Translations under genes and position numbers: made by a program | Shown: positions 17,083 through 25,979 of the stretch, piece after piece | Layout: every line of letters begins with the position of its first letter | How positions within the stretch are numbered: the stretch's first letter is position 1 | Source: Dyadobacter sp. UC 10 | Lineage (GTDB): Bacteria; Bacteroidota; Bacteroidia; Cytophagales; Spirosomataceae | DNA: 64,000 bases | NCBI RefSeq assembly: GCF_008369915.1 | Contig: NZ_VSRN01000001.1 | Location: 4,026,501 to 4,090,500, forward strand | Direction of reading: 5' to 3' | The notes under the pieces: model-generated | What the model saw: the letters and a program-made list of their open reading frames with translations, nothing else | What the model was told of the DNA's origin: nothing | Database searches by the model: none

Positions 17083-18153
17083 TTACAACACTTGTATTGC
17101 CCATTTAATCGAATTGCCTTCCTGCTCTTTGGTAATCACATATAATTGATCGCCTTTAGAATTTACGAACACAAACTGCGGGTCAAGTGTCGGGGTACCG
17201 GTTGCTCCCTTTTTAACCGGGATATTCCTGAGATAATCCAGATTGGTCGCATTGTAAACGTAAATATAAGGTAAATTGGGCCTTCCCTTATCCAGCGAAT
17301 CGGTTGAAATGGCAAACAAACGATTTGTAATCGCAGAATGGTCCAGCGAGGAAATCCTTTTCATCTTGTTTACAGTGTTGGTAATTGTATCCAATGCGAT
17401 CGTCCCATTGTATATCATATCTTCTTCTTGATTATCAGCCAGTTTCATGACCGTCTGCCCTTTCAGAAAAACCCTTTTACCATCCTCCGAAAACCACAGA
17501 TCGCCTTCAACCGGGTAAGTGCCGTGATACTTAGAGTCGTAGAGCAGAGTAGCTGTACCTTGTTGTACATCAAACTTTTCAATATCCGAAGGTCCTAAAA
17601 AATTGTCGGTGACATAAAGGTATTTACCGGAGGGGTGAAGCCTCCCTTTTGATCCTGCGTAAATCGAAGCATATTGGGATAATGTCTCTTTTCCGTTGGC
17701 CAGGTCGATACAATGGATACTTGCCCATTGGTCTCTTTTAGGAAACACGTACGCCCATTTGTTATCACCTAAAACAATATCCAATGCTTCGCAGCCAACG
17801 TCATAGGTACTGATCACTTTCCTCGTATTTAAATCTATATACGAGAGATGCGCATCAAATCCGACTACTGCAAAATTGCCGTCGCTTGATAGGGAGACGC
17901 TCATTGGAGCATAATCCAGCATTACTTTTTCTGTACTGTTTTGCGCAGGATTCAGAATATTGAGCTGGCTGGGATTGGTAGAAACGTACACAAGAATGTC
18001 CTTCTTTTTGGAATACTCGGCATCTGTAATCGCCATATCGCGTGGCAAAATAACTTCACCTTCGGGAAGCACCTCAGTATTTTTCTTGCGGCAGCCGCCG
18101 AACAAGAGTACACACAAGCCAAGAAAAAGAATGGATTGTAAAAATAAACGCAT
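17083..18153 (-). CDS. Putative lipoprotein with beta-propeller-like repeats
   Basis: The 356-residue product has a lipoprotein signal peptide with the cysteine at about residue 21 (LLFGGCRKK). The remainder shows repeating beta-rich units such as LVYVSTNPSQLNILNP, PMSVSLSSDGNFAVVGFD and GRLHPSGKYLYVTDN, which resemble YncE/YVTN or WD40-type propeller blades. A binding or scaffold role at the envelope is likely, but no substrate can be named. It faces mnmA across the shared hairpin and follows rlmB on the same strand with about 35 bases between, so it may be cotranscribed with GWxTD-rlmB. Confidence 0.8.
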   Translation of the reverse strand: MRLFLQSILFLGLCVLLFGGCRKKNTEVLPEGEVILPRDMAITDAEYSKKKDILVYVSTNPSQLNILNPAQNSTEKVMLDYAPMSVSLSSDGNFAVVGFDAHLSYIDLNTRKVISTYDVGCEALDIVLGDNKWAYVFPKRDQWASIHCIDLANGKETLSQYASIYAGSKGRLHPSGKYLYVTDNFLGPSDIEKFDVQQGTATLLYDSKYHGTYPVEGDLWFSEDGKRVFLKGQTVMKLADNQEEDMIYNGTIALDTITNTVNKMKRISSLDHSAITNRLFAISTDSLDKGRPNLPYIYVYNATNLDYLRNIPVKKGATGTPTLDPQFVFVNSKGDQLYVITKEQEGNSIKWAIQVL

Positions 18154-18188
18154 AAAAGAATAGAGGAGTAATTGTTAGGGGCACTTAG

Positions 18189-18965
18189 TTAGATCTTCCC
18201 AATCCGCTGCCGCACAGCCTCATATAATACAATCGAGCTGGCAACTGATACGTTCAGCGATTCAACCTGGCCGATGAGAGGGATCTTTGCGCCGCTGTCG
18301 GCTAAATGGATGAATTCCTTTGAAATGCCATCTTCTTCTGAACCCATGATAATGACCGTAGGAATTGAGAAATCAATATCATAGACTGATTTTTCAGTTT
18401 TCTCAGTACAGGCGACAATCTGTAAGCCGCTGTTTCTGAGGTATAACAGCGTTTCGTATAAATTAGGCTCCCGGCAGACTGGCAGGAAGTTTAATGCACC
18501 GGAAGAGGTTTTCATCGCATCTGCATTGATCTGCGCGCCGCCTTTGGTGGGTACGATTAACGCCTGGACACCTGCACATTCCGCAGTTCTGGCAATTGCG
18601 CCGAAGTTTCGAACGTCGGTAATGCGGTCCAAAAGCAGGAGCAGCGGTGTTTTTCCATCTTCATAAACCTGCGTGAGCACATTGTGCAGCGGCATGTATT
18701 GGATCTGGGAAACGAATGCGATCGCGCCCTGGTGATTTTTGCGGGTTATCCTATTCAGTTTTTCAATAGGTACCCGCTGAAAAGGAACGCCCGTTTCTTT
18801 GGCGAGCTTTTCAATTTCTGAAAAACCGAGTTCCCTTTGCAGGAATAATCTTTCAATCTCTTTTCCCGAACGGAGAGTTTCTAATACTGACTGTGTCCCG
18901 AAGACCATATCGGCCGTGGACTGTTTTGGGGCGGGTTTTCTTACCGTATACTGCCGTTTCTCCAT
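18189..18965 (-). CDS. rlmB: 23S rRNA 2'-O-methyltransferase, TrmH/SpoU family (RlmB-like)
   Basis: The 258-residue protein has the SpoU-type layout: a substrate-binding N-terminal domain (VFGTQSVLETLRSGKEIERLFLQ) and the SPOUT knot with LLDRITDVRNFGAIARTAE, VIIMGSEEDGIS and IPLIGQVESLNVSVASSIVLYE, the SAM-binding trefoil motifs. RlmB methylates G2251 of 23S rRNA; the assignment within TrmH enzymes is by overall similarity. Its start overlaps the end of the GWxTD gene by 25 bases, so it may depend on translational coupling. Confidence 0.9.
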   Translation of the reverse strand: MEKRQYTVRKPAPKQSTADMVFGTQSVLETLRSGKEIERLFLQRELGFSEIEKLAKETGVPFQRVPIEKLNRITRKNHQGAIAFVSQIQYMPLHNVLTQVYEDGKTPLLLLLDRITDVRNFGAIARTAECAGVQALIVPTKGGAQINADAMKTSSGALNFLPVCREPNLYETLLYLRNSGLQIVACTEKTEKSVYDIDFSIPTVIIMGSEEDGISKEFIHLADSGAKIPLIGQVESLNVSVASSIVLYEAVRQRIGKI

Positions 18966-20236
18966 GCTTCGACTACAGGATACCAGATGGGCTGGTATTC
19001 GGCGTACCGGACCAGTTCATAATGATCATCCACAAATTGGTTGTTTTTTCTGTTAAATGTAAAATTGACGTTCTGGGCATTGCCGCGCTGGTCGTAACTC
19101 CAAACTTCGCGGTCTTTGCTCCTCTGAACTTTATCAGGTGGCCCTAACACGATGTAAATCATGCCTTTATCGGTTTTCCATCCCTCTTTATATGTTGTAA
19201 ACAGCTGATTGGCTTCCTCCACCTGGCTATAAAACGACCGGATCGACTGTTGCGCCAACGGCGCATTCCCGTTCATCAGCGTCAGCCAGTATTTGTCAAG
19301 CGCCTTCTTATAATCCTCTGCTTTTTTAATCTCGTTAATCTCCGTATTTGTACTCATATAAAGCAGCGGGCCAAGTAAAAGTTGTGGCCTCGTAACCTTT
19401 GGAAAACGCTCATTTACAACCAATAAACCTAATCCTTCTGCCTGAGTAGTGTCGGAAAAGATATTGTACAAACCCTCTTTTTCAAATTTCAAGGGCTGAT
19501 CCGACTGGATTGTAAAGGTACTGTCTACTTCCAGCGATTTATTTATACCCTTATTGGCGATATTCATCGGAGAGCCGGCAGGTTCAAAATCGTGGTTATA
19601 GTAAAAAACATGCAGCTGCTGCTGATCTCCCGGGGACAGCTTTTTTATTACAACCGACTCATTCGAATTGATGTAATGCCGTTGCAATGGCTGCGTGCTA
19701 CTGGACGTATAAACGCCGTAAGTTTGATTGATATCCAGTTTTTTGAATCGGATAGTCAGATCATTCAATACCTTCTCCAATGTACCTGTCTGGCTGATCT
19801 CGCTCAAAAGTACGCCGTAATCACGGTTCGGGCTTTTCAGGTCATAAGAAACCACAATCTTCTGACCTGACGTTGATACATTCGAAGAGTCAAGTTTTAC
19901 ATTACCGTAACCCAAACGTTCCCTTGTTCCATAGTCGGAATAAATGACATAGTTGAGATTGTAGGTTTTGATAAAATCAGCCGGTGTTATCGGGTTTTTA
20001 CCTTTGTACGCATCGACGTATAAATAGACGCGGGTTTGCGTGGTGTCCTTTAAAATGTATTTGCTCTGGATGGCAATGAGAGAGGGCTCTTCGCTGACCA
20101 GGGGGGCGGCCTCCTGAGTGGACGTAGACCTGACCTGTGCCTCCGGCAATTGCTTGACAGATTTGTTGGATGACGCGCAACCGGCGAGAGCAGCTACCGT
20201 CAATATATGGGCCAAAACGTTAAAACTTGTTCTCAT
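18941..20236 (-). CDS. GWxTD domain lipoprotein
   Basis: The 431-residue product has a lipoprotein signal (LTVAALAGCASS, Cys about 20) and a C-terminal GWxTD domain. That domain contains the hallmark EGWKTDKGMIYIVLGPPD near residue 370 and then DREVWSYDQRG. GWxTD proteins are common in Bacteroidota and related phyla; their molecular role is unknown. The middle part is beta-rich and unassigned. The end of the gene overlaps rlmB by 25 bases. Confidence 0.88.
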   Translation of the reverse strand: MRTSFNVLAHILTVAALAGCASSNKSVKQLPEAQVRSTSTQEAAPLVSEEPSLIAIQSKYILKDTTQTRVYLYVDAYKGKNPITPADFIKTYNLNYVIYSDYGTRERLGYGNVKLDSSNVSTSGQKIVVSYDLKSPNRDYGVLLSEISQTGTLEKVLNDLTIRFKKLDINQTYGVYTSSSTQPLQRHYINSNESVVIKKLSPGDQQQLHVFYYNHDFEPAGSPMNIANKGINKSLEVDSTFTIQSDQPLKFEKEGLYNIFSDTTQAEGLGLLVVNERFPKVTRPQLLLGPLLYMSTNTEINEIKKAEDYKKALDKYWLTLMNGNAPLAQQSIRSFYSQVEEANQLFTTYKEGWKTDKGMIYIVLGPPDKVQRSKDREVWSYDQRGNAQNVNFTFNRKNNQFVDDHYELVRYAEYQPIWYPVVEAWRNGSIR

Positions 20237-20307
20237 GTGTTTTCTTCAACCTTTGTCAAATAACGAAGGAACCCGCAAAATTACCCAATAAAACGGCAAT
20301 AAAATTT

Positions 20308-21198
20308 TCATTGGCCGCTGCCGGGATTCCTGGTCGCGTTTTTGATCTGGTTTTCGATCGTATCCCACTGATCACCAGTGACTTCTCCGAGGAAATTAAA
20401 TTGTCCGGCAGAGAGCACTTCGCCACCATCGAGTGTGATTACTTCACCAGTCATATATGCTGAAAAATCTGACATGAGATAGGCAGCCAAATTAGCCAGT
20501 TCCTGATGATCGCCGACGCGTTTGAGGGGGATTCTGTTCTCGAATGCAAATTTTTCTGAAAGCTCTTTGGGGAATAATCTGTCCCAGGCACCCTTGGTTG
20601 GGAACGGACCCGGCGCGATCGCATTCAGGCGGATACCGTGGCTGGCCCATTCAAATGCAAGCGACCTGGTCATCGCCAGTACACCCGCTTTCGCCATCGC
20701 AGACGGAACCACCCAGCCGGAACCTGTCCACGCATATGTCGTTGAAATGCTTAGTACCGTTCCTTTGATCTGTTTTTCAATCCAATATTTACCTAATGCT
20801 AATGTAAAATAGTAGGAGCCGCGCAACACAATATCCACCACCACATCTACTGCCTTGTAAGAGAGCCGCTCAGTCGGACTGATGAAATTTCCGGCCGAAT
20901 TATTGACCAAGCCATCCACCTGACCAAACTTTTCAATTGCTTTGCTGATCACATTCTCGATCTGTTCAGGCTTTCTGACATCACAGGGAACATATAAGAT
21001 ATTTTCGCCTGAACTCGCTTTCAGCTCCTCGACAGTGCTTTTCAATACATCCTCTTTCCGGCTGCATATCACCACATTGGCGCCTAATTTTAAAAAATAT
21101 CCAGCCATCGATTTGCCCAATCCCGTCCCGCCGCCGGTTACTATGATCGTCTTATTCGCGAGCGAGCCTTCGCGGAGCATTCCTTCCGTGTTTGACAT
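20308..21198 (-). CDS. SDR-family oxidoreductase, 2,4-dienoyl-CoA reductase-like
   Basis: The 296-residue protein has the SDR cofactor loop IIVTGGGTGLGKSMA near residue 20, NNSAGNF near residue 105 and ALDGGE-type C-terminal sequence (ITLDGGEVLSAGQF). At the active site the usual Tyr-x-x-x-Lys is replaced by VPSAMAKAGV. This Ser-Ala-x-x-Lys pattern is typical of 2,4-dienoyl-CoA reductases, so a role in beta-oxidation of unsaturated fatty acids is likely. It lies 27 bases after pyrB on the same strand, probably in one transcript, though the functions are unrelated. Confidence 0.87.
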   Translation of the reverse strand: MSNTEGMLREGSLANKTIIVTGGGTGLGKSMAGYFLKLGANVVICSRKEDVLKSTVEELKASSGENILYVPCDVRKPEQIENVISKAIEKFGQVDGLVNNSAGNFISPTERLSYKAVDVVVDIVLRGSYYFTLALGKYWIEKQIKGTVLSISTTYAWTGSGWVVPSAMAKAGVLAMTRSLAFEWASHGIRLNAIAPGPFPTKGAWDRLFPKELSEKFAFENRIPLKRVGDHQELANLAAYLMSDFSAYMTGEVITLDGGEVLSAGQFNFLGEVTGDQWDTIENQIKNATRNPGSGQ

Positions 21199-21225
21199 AG
21201 TACCAGACTTTGGGTGAAGAATTTG

Positions 21226-22146
21226 TTATTGTTGCGCAAGCAAATAAAGCACGGCCATTCTCACTGCTACTCCGTTTTCCACCTGATTCAGTATGATGGA
21301 GTGGTGGGAATCGGCGGCGTCGGAAGATAATTCCACGCCTCTGTTGATCGGGCCGGGGTGCATCAGTACGATTTCCTTGTTCAGGTCGTCGAGCATTTGT
21401 TTATTTATTCCAAAATAAAGCGAATATTCCCTGAGGGAGGGGAAGTACTTGATCTGCTGTCTTTCCAGCTGGATACGAAGCACATTTGCTACATCACACC
21501 ATTCCAGCGCTTCTTTTACATTGTGACCAATTTTTACGCCCAATTCGCCTAAATGTTTAGGTATCAGTGTGGAAGGCCCACAAACCATTACTTCGGCACC
21601 CAGCTTTTGAAGGCAGAATATATTGGATAAAGCTACCCTGGAATGCGTAATATCGCCGATGATCGCAATCTTCTTCCCTTGCAGATCCCCCAATTTCTCG
21701 CGCATTGAAAAGGCATCCAGAAGCGCCTGGGTAGGGTGCTCATGCGTGCCGTCGCCAGCATTAACAACATTTGCAGGTATGCGGGTGGACAGGTAATGCG
21801 GCGCTCCCGGGCTGCTGTGGCGCATCACGATCATATCCACTTTCATGGCCAGGATGTTGTTCACCGTATCCAGCAGGGTTTCACCTTTTTTGACTGAACT
21901 GCCGGATGCTGAAAAATTGACTACGTCAGCTGAAAGCCGCTTTTCTGCAAGCTCAAAAGACAATCGGGTTCTGGTGGAATTTTCGAAGAAAACGTTGGCG
22001 ATAGTAATATCTCTCAGGGAAGGTACTTTCTTGATGGGCCGGTTGATGACATCCTTGAATTCAGTCGCTGTATCTAAAATCGTCTGGATGTCGTTCTCGT
22101 TCAGGTTTTTAATTCCAAGTAAATGCCGGACCGAAAGTTTTGTCAT
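21226..22146 (-). CDS. pyrB: Aspartate carbamoyltransferase catalytic chain
   Basis: Condenses aspartate and carbamoyl phosphate in pyrimidine synthesis. The 306-residue protein has the carbamoyl-phosphate site FFENSTRTRLSFELAEKRL near residue 55, then SVKKGETLLDT, the HPTQALLDAF block near residue 140 and the C-terminal MHPGPINRGVE. The regulatory chain gene pyrI is not adjacent. A -7 box is present just upstream. The gene heads a two-gene unit with an SDR enzyme. Confidence 0.96.
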   Translation of the reverse strand: MTKLSVRHLLGIKNLNENDIQTILDTATEFKDVINRPIKKVPSLRDITIANVFFENSTRTRLSFELAEKRLSADVVNFSASGSSVKKGETLLDTVNNILAMKVDMIVMRHSSPGAPHYLSTRIPANVVNAGDGTHEHPTQALLDAFSMREKLGDLQGKKIAIIGDITHSRVALSNIFCLQKLGAEVMVCGPSTLIPKHLGELGVKIGHNVKEALEWCDVANVLRIQLERQQIKYFPSLREYSLYFGINKQMLDDLNKEIVLMHPGPINRGVELSSDAADSHHSIILNQVENGVAVRMAVLYLLAQQ

Positions 22147-22170
22147 TGTGAATTGTCAATGAAAGTTTCG

Positions 22171-22178
22171 CAAAGATA
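22171..22178 (-). promoter_or_regulatory. -7 box of the pyrB promoter
   Basis: CAAAGATA on the plus strand reads TATCTTTG on the minus strand, an exact TAnnTTTG match 25 bases before the pyrB ATG. No clear -33 partner was found. Confidence 0.4.
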
Positions 22179-22328
22179 GCAAGGAAGCTGGCATTGAGAA
22201 AAAACTGACCGCAATTCTGGTACTCAAGAAAATTTCAAAAATGTCATTCAGGATCTTTGAACGCTTAACTTTACCGGCAAGTGTAGTTTTAATAAGGTTG
22301 CCAAAAGGGGGAACCTTTATTCTTTGAT

Positions 22329-22775
22329 ATGGAAAAGTCGACCGTTTTACAACATTTGAAATCGCTGCTGGAAGAAAGAATGCGCGTGGCCTGGGATGCA
22401 ATGGAAGCCGCACAGGAATCGGCCAATGACCAGGGCAAAAGTTCAATGGGGGACAAATATGAAACTTCCCGCTCCATGGGGCAGCTCGACAGGAATATGC
22501 ACGCAAGGCAGTTTGAGCAAACCCGCCAGGAGAGGCTGATTCTGGAAAGGGTGAATCCGGGGGAAAAAAGCCAGCGCGTTGCAGTAGGCTCTCTTTTGGA
22601 AACGACTGCGGGCTGGTTTTTCGTCGCGGTCAGTCTGGGTTCGGTTAAAATAAATGAAGAGACCGTTTTGGCAGTCTCTTCGTCTTCCCCGGTCGGCGCT
22701 TCCTTATTAGGAAAAGAGGTCGGAAATAAATTTGATTTTATGAAAAAGCAGCACGAAATCCTGAGCTTACATTAG
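22329..22775 (+). CDS. GreA/GreB C-terminal-domain protein
   Basis: This 148-residue protein has an N-terminal helical half (HLKSLLEERMRVAWDAMEAA, then SSMGDKYETSRSMGQL), which resembles the coiled coil of Gre factors. Its C-terminal half ends with SSPVGASLLGKEVGNKFDF, the signature of the GreA/GreB FKBP-like domain. It probably binds RNA polymerase near the secondary channel. Close homologues in Bacteroidota are sometimes labelled 3-oxoacyl-ACP synthase, which the sequence does not support. It is monocistronic and convergent with yebC, with two bases between the stops. Confidence 0.75.
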   Translation: MEKSTVLQHLKSLLEERMRVAWDAMEAAQESANDQGKSSMGDKYETSRSMGQLDRNMHARQFEQTRQERLILERVNPGEKSQRVAVGSLLETTAGWFFVAVSLGSVKINEETVLAVSSSSPVGASLLGKEVGNKFDFMKKQHEILSLH

Positions 22776-22777
22776 GT

Positions 22778-23491
22778 TCAGGCCATATTATGGTACACGC
22801 GCTGCACATCGTCGTCATCCTCAATTTTCTCGATCAGTTTCTCCACTTCGGCAGCTTCTTCTTCACTTAAAGTCTTGGTATCGTTCGGAATGCGTTCGAA
22901 GTCAGCTTCTACGATTTCGTAGCCATTTTCTTCAAAATAATGCTGCAATGCACCGAATGCAGAAAACTCGCCGTAGATATTGATCAAATCCGTCTCCTCG
23001 TCGAGAAAAACTTCCTCTCCTCCAAGGTCGATCAGTTCGAATTCCAGTTCTTCCAGGTCTTTTGCATTGTTCTTAATCTTGAAAATGCATTTACGGTCGA
23101 AAATGAAATCGAGCATTCCCATGGTACCCAGGCTGCCACCGAGCTTGTTAAAATAGCTTCTTACATTGGCTACTGTCCTGGTCGGGTTATCAGTGGTACT
23201 TTCCACCAGAATCGCCACACCGTGCGGGCCGTAACCTTCATAAACCATTTCCTTATAATCTTCCTGATCTTTGGAGGTTGCCCGTTTGATCGCTCTTTCG
23301 ATCGTATCTTTCGGCATATTGGCTGCCCTGGCATTTTGTAAAAGAACACGTAGTTTCGCGTTGGTAGCGGGGTCCGCAGTTCCGCTTTTTACCGCAAGAA
23401 CGATTTCTTTGCCGATCCGGGTAAAGGTCTTGGCCATTTTATCCCAACGCTTGAACATTCTAGCCTTTCTATATTCAAAAGCCCTTCCCAT
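22778..23491 (-). CDS. YebC/PmpR-family protein
   Basis: The 237-residue protein begins MGRAFEYRKARMFKRWDKMAKTFTRIGKEI and has the family blocks ANMPKDTIERAIKRA, YEGYGPHGVAILVE, TDNPTRTVANVRSYF and GSLGTMGMLDFIFDR. YebC-type proteins are DNA-binding regulators in some bacteria, and some act on the ribosome to resolve stalls at proline-rich stretches. Which applies here cannot be decided from sequence. It is monocistronic. Confidence 0.92.
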   Translation of the reverse strand: MGRAFEYRKARMFKRWDKMAKTFTRIGKEIVLAVKSGTADPATNAKLRVLLQNARAANMPKDTIERAIKRATSKDQEDYKEMVYEGYGPHGVAILVESTTDNPTRTVANVRSYFNKLGGSLGTMGMLDFIFDRKCIFKIKNNAKDLEELEFELIDLGGEEVFLDEETDLINIYGEFSAFGALQHYFEENGYEIVEADFERIPNDTKTLSEEEAAEVEKLIEKIEDDDDVQRVYHNMA

Positions 23492-23613
23492 GCTTGTTAT
23501 TGTTAATTGTATAAAGATTTAGATGACACGAAGGTGATCATATTTTGCACAAAAATAAAAAGACGGACAGATCAGGCAAAAAATAAATTTTCACAAAGAA
23601 TAACATATACAAA

Positions 23614-24072
23614 ATGATCCTCAACTGGCAATTCAAAACTTTTGATGAGCTTTCCAAAGAAGAACTTTACCAATTGCTGCGCCTCCGCACGCAAGTATTC
23701 GTGGTAGAACAAAGATGCTGTTTCCTCGATATGGATAACAAAGATCAGCTCTGCCACCACTTATTGGGCTACCGCGACGATGCCCTTGTGGCCGTTTCGA
23801 GAATAGTGCCGCCTGGCTTATCCTATATTTATCCGTCTATCGGCAGGATTGCGGTTTCGTCCGCTGCCAGGGGGATAGGTGCTGGCGTGGAATTGCTGAA
23901 TATCTCCATCGGAATGACCGAAAAACTGTACGGCAAAGTTACTATTCGCATTGGTGCACAGTTGTATCTTAAAAGATTTTACGAATCATTCGGTTTTATA
24001 CAATCCAGTGAAATATATCCGGAGGACGAGATCGATCATATTGAAATGACCAGAATAGCGAAAGAAAAATAG
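23614..24072 (+). CDS. ElaA-like GNAT N-acetyltransferase
   Basis: The 152-residue protein opens with WQFKTFDELSKEELYQLLRLRTQVFVVEQ, the standard ElaA-type start. It contains the acetyl-CoA-binding strand and loop GRIAVSSAARGIGAGVELL (V-x-x-x-x-R-G-x-G-x) and a YLKRFYESFGF segment. Family members acetylate small molecules or peptides of unknown identity. It stands alone and is followed by a 400-base gap with an orphan terminator. Confidence 0.88.
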   Translation: MILNWQFKTFDELSKEELYQLLRLRTQVFVVEQRCCFLDMDNKDQLCHHLLGYRDDALVAVSRIVPPGLSYIYPSIGRIAVSSAARGIGAGVELLNISIGMTEKLYGKVTIRIGAQLYLKRFYESFGFIQSSEIYPEDEIDHIEMTRIAKEK

Positions 24073-24199
24073 TGAAAGCCACCAAATGGGGAACGAATTC
24101 CCAACTTTGCTGAATTAATAAACACTGGTAGTAGGGCTCGGTTGAATTAAAATTGAATGGTACTGGAATATTCCCAGAAAATGTAGTAGTAAAACTACG

Positions 24200-24404
24200 A
24201 ATTTTAAAAAAAAACTTCGATAAAAATTGCTCTATCCCACTTTGTTTGATAATTTGGCACAGAATTTTAGTTATTAGTATTCAGTCAAGCAAATTGTTGC
24301 CTGGGACTGACGCCCGTCAGAAACCCAATAACATTTTTGACGAACACTGATAGAGGAGGGTTTACGTGGAATGGCCTACTGTAATGCGGTAGGCCATTTT
24401 TTTG
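24200..24404 (+). ncRNA. Candidate small RNA ending at the 24370-24404 terminator
   Basis: Inferred from an orphan plus-strand terminator and short local hairpins. The 5' end is a guess, since no full Bacteroidota promoter was recognised. The alternative is a long 3' UTR of elaA. No known RNA family was recognised. Confidence 0.22.
24370..24404 (+). terminator. Strong intrinsic terminator
   Basis: A perfect 10-bp stem (24370-24379 with 24389-24398, 9-base loop) is followed by a run of Ts ending near 24403. Confidence 0.88.
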
Positions 24405-24415
24405 TTCCCTACTAA

Positions 24416-24446
24416 TTGGTTAGCAAAACGAAATCGTGTTCATTTG
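24416..24446 (+). promoter_or_regulatory. Probable metF promoter
   Basis: TTGG at 24416-24419, a 19-base spacer and TTCATTTG at 24439-24446 (one mismatch to TAnnTTTG). The expected start is near 24453, giving a leader of about 25 bases. Confidence 0.5.
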
Positions 24447-24476
24447 TAGCATTATCAGAACACGCCATACCATTTC

Positions 24477-25433
24477 ATGACCAAAGTAACCGATTTTATT
24501 CAGCAGGCCAACGGTAAAACGTTGTTTTCCATCGAGATTATCCCCCCATTAAAAGGTCAGAATATTAATGAATTGCTCAATTCTATCGAACCGCTCATGG
24601 AATTCAAGCCTCCTTTTGTGGATGTTACCTATCACCGGGAGGAACTGATCGACCGGGTCGGGACCGACGGGATAATTGAGCGGGTACCTATCCGTAAAAG
24701 GCCTGGGACTGTTGGGATTTGTGCAAGGTTAATGGAGCGGTTCCACGTCGACGCAGTGCCGCATGTAATCTGCGGAGGTTTTACCAAAGATGAAACGGAA
24801 GACGTATTGATTGATCTCCATTATCTGGGGATCGACAATGTGCTGGTTTTGCGCGGTGATCCTGAGAAATCGGCTGGCGTTTTTAAGCCCAAGTCGGGAG
24901 GCCACACGTATGCTTCCGAACTTGTAAGCCAGGTAAGTGACATGAATAAAGGGATCTTGCTGCACGCGGAAACGGAAATGTTTCCTACCAATTTTTGCAT
25001 TGGCGTGGCTGGTTACCCCGAAAAGCATTTCGATGCGACCAGTTTCGATACAGATTACCAGCACCTGCGCAAGAAAGTTGAGCTTGGCGCCAACTACATT
25101 GTTACACAGATGTTTTTTGATAATGAAAAATACTTCCGCTTTGTAGAAAGGTGCCGTGCAGAGGGTATTACAGTGCCCATTATTCCAGGCTTGAAACCGC
25201 TTGCCACCCGGAAACAACTTTCAGTGCTCGCCCAGATCTTCCATCTTGAGTTTCCGCAGGACCTTGTGAAAGAGGTAGAAAAATGTGCTTCCGACAAGGA
25301 GGTGCGCCAGGTGGGAATCGAATGGGGAATACAGCAGTGCCGGGAATTAATTGAATATGGGGTTCCTGTACTGCATTTTTACACAATGGGCAAATCAGAT
25401 AATGTTTCCCAGATCGCGAGACAGGTTTTTTAA
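24477..25433 (+). CDS. metF: 5,10-methylenetetrahydrofolate reductase
   Basis: Makes 5-methyltetrahydrofolate for methionine synthesis. The 318-residue TIM-barrel flavoprotein has FSIEIIPPLKG near residue 17, with the catalytic glutamate. It also has PFVDVTYHRE, VPHVICGGFTKDETE, NVLVLRGDPEK and the C-terminal VPVLHFYTMGKSD. It starts at 24477 behind its own promoter. No S-box precedes it, unlike metX, so the two methionine genes seem to be regulated differently. Confidence 0.95.
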   Translation: MTKVTDFIQQANGKTLFSIEIIPPLKGQNINELLNSIEPLMEFKPPFVDVTYHREELIDRVGTDGIIERVPIRKRPGTVGICARLMERFHVDAVPHVICGGFTKDETEDVLIDLHYLGIDNVLVLRGDPEKSAGVFKPKSGGHTYASELVSQVSDMNKGILLHAETEMFPTNFCIGVAGYPEKHFDATSFDTDYQHLRKKVELGANYIVTQMFFDNEKYFRFVERCRAEGITVPIIPGLKPLATRKQLSVLAQIFHLEFPQDLVKEVEKCASDKEVRQVGIEWGIQQCRELIEYGVPVLHFYTMGKSDNVSQIARQVF

Positions 25434-25445
25434 GTCAAATCCGGC

Positions 25446-25766
25446 TTATTCATAGCATACAGCAGTTCCATTTGCGCTGACCATCAGCATGGAACTGTTT
25501 CCGCCTATTGTTTCAAGGTCGATATCCACGCCGATTACTGCGTTGGCACCGAGCCGCTGTGCCTGGTCCATCATTTCGCGGATCGCAATGCTTTTTGCTT
25601 CGCGAAGCCCCTGTTCGTACGAGCCTGAGCGGCCGCCAACTACGTCCCGGATGTTTGCCAGGAAGTCTTTGAAAAAATTGGCGCCGATAATTGCCTCGCC
25701 ATTTACCAAACCAATGTACTTAATGATCTTTTTGCCTTCGATATTCGGGGTAGTAGTAACAAGCAT
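25446..25766 (-). CDS. YbjQ/UPF0145 family protein
   Basis: The 106-residue protein starts [14 protein letters not shown] and contains the family core [40 protein letters not shown] and a C-terminal [11 protein letters not shown]0145 (heavy-metal-binding-like YbjQ) proteins have no settled function; they form small oligomers. It is monocistronic, convergent with metF. Confidence 0.9.
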   Translation of the reverse strand: MLVTTTPNIEGKKIIKYIGLVNGEAIIGANFFKDFLANIRDVVGGRSGSYEQGLREAKSIAIREMMDQAQRLGANAVIGVDIDLETIGGNSSMLMVSANGTAVCYE

Positions 25767-25940
25767 ATCAGCGTTCGGTTTTGTTTAATTTTCGGGGATG
25801 AATTTAGTCGTTTTGAAAAAGGCAGGGTGTAAAATAGTGGTTTAACGGCAAAGAAGCATCTCATGATGGTAATTTTTAGTTAAACGTGGAAATTTGTCAG
25901 TTTTAAAAAGCCCCGGCGACAGCCCCGAAAGAATAATGGT

Positions 25941-25948
25941 TAGCTTTG
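25941..25948 (+). promoter_or_regulatory. -7 box of the nitroreductase/ABC transcript
   Basis: TAGCTTTG matches TAnnTTTG and lies 31 bases before the ATG at 25980. No -33 element at the usual spacing. Confidence 0.4.
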
Positions 25949-25979
25949 TTTTTGAGTTATTAAGATTAAAAAAGTAGTT

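Larger units (their letters stand above)
24073..24476. other. Gene-free gap before metF with an orphan terminator
   Basis: No supported ORF. The segment holds AT-rich sequence to about 24290, a small hairpin (CTGAC/GTCAG) near 24308-24321, a strong plus-strand intrinsic terminator at 24370-24404 and then a separate metF promoter at 24416-24446. Because the terminator lies 300 bases after elaA and before the metF promoter, an unannotated transcript probably ends here. Confidence 0.6.

Noticed and set aside
22329..22775. 3-oxoacyl-ACP synthase, a label sometimes given to homologues
   Set aside because: The length and the GreA/GreB C-terminal motif do not fit a ketoacyl synthase.
24300..24404. 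THF or cobalamin riboswitch before metF
   Set aside because: The conserved core sequences of these riboswitches are absent, and a separate metF promoter follows the terminator.
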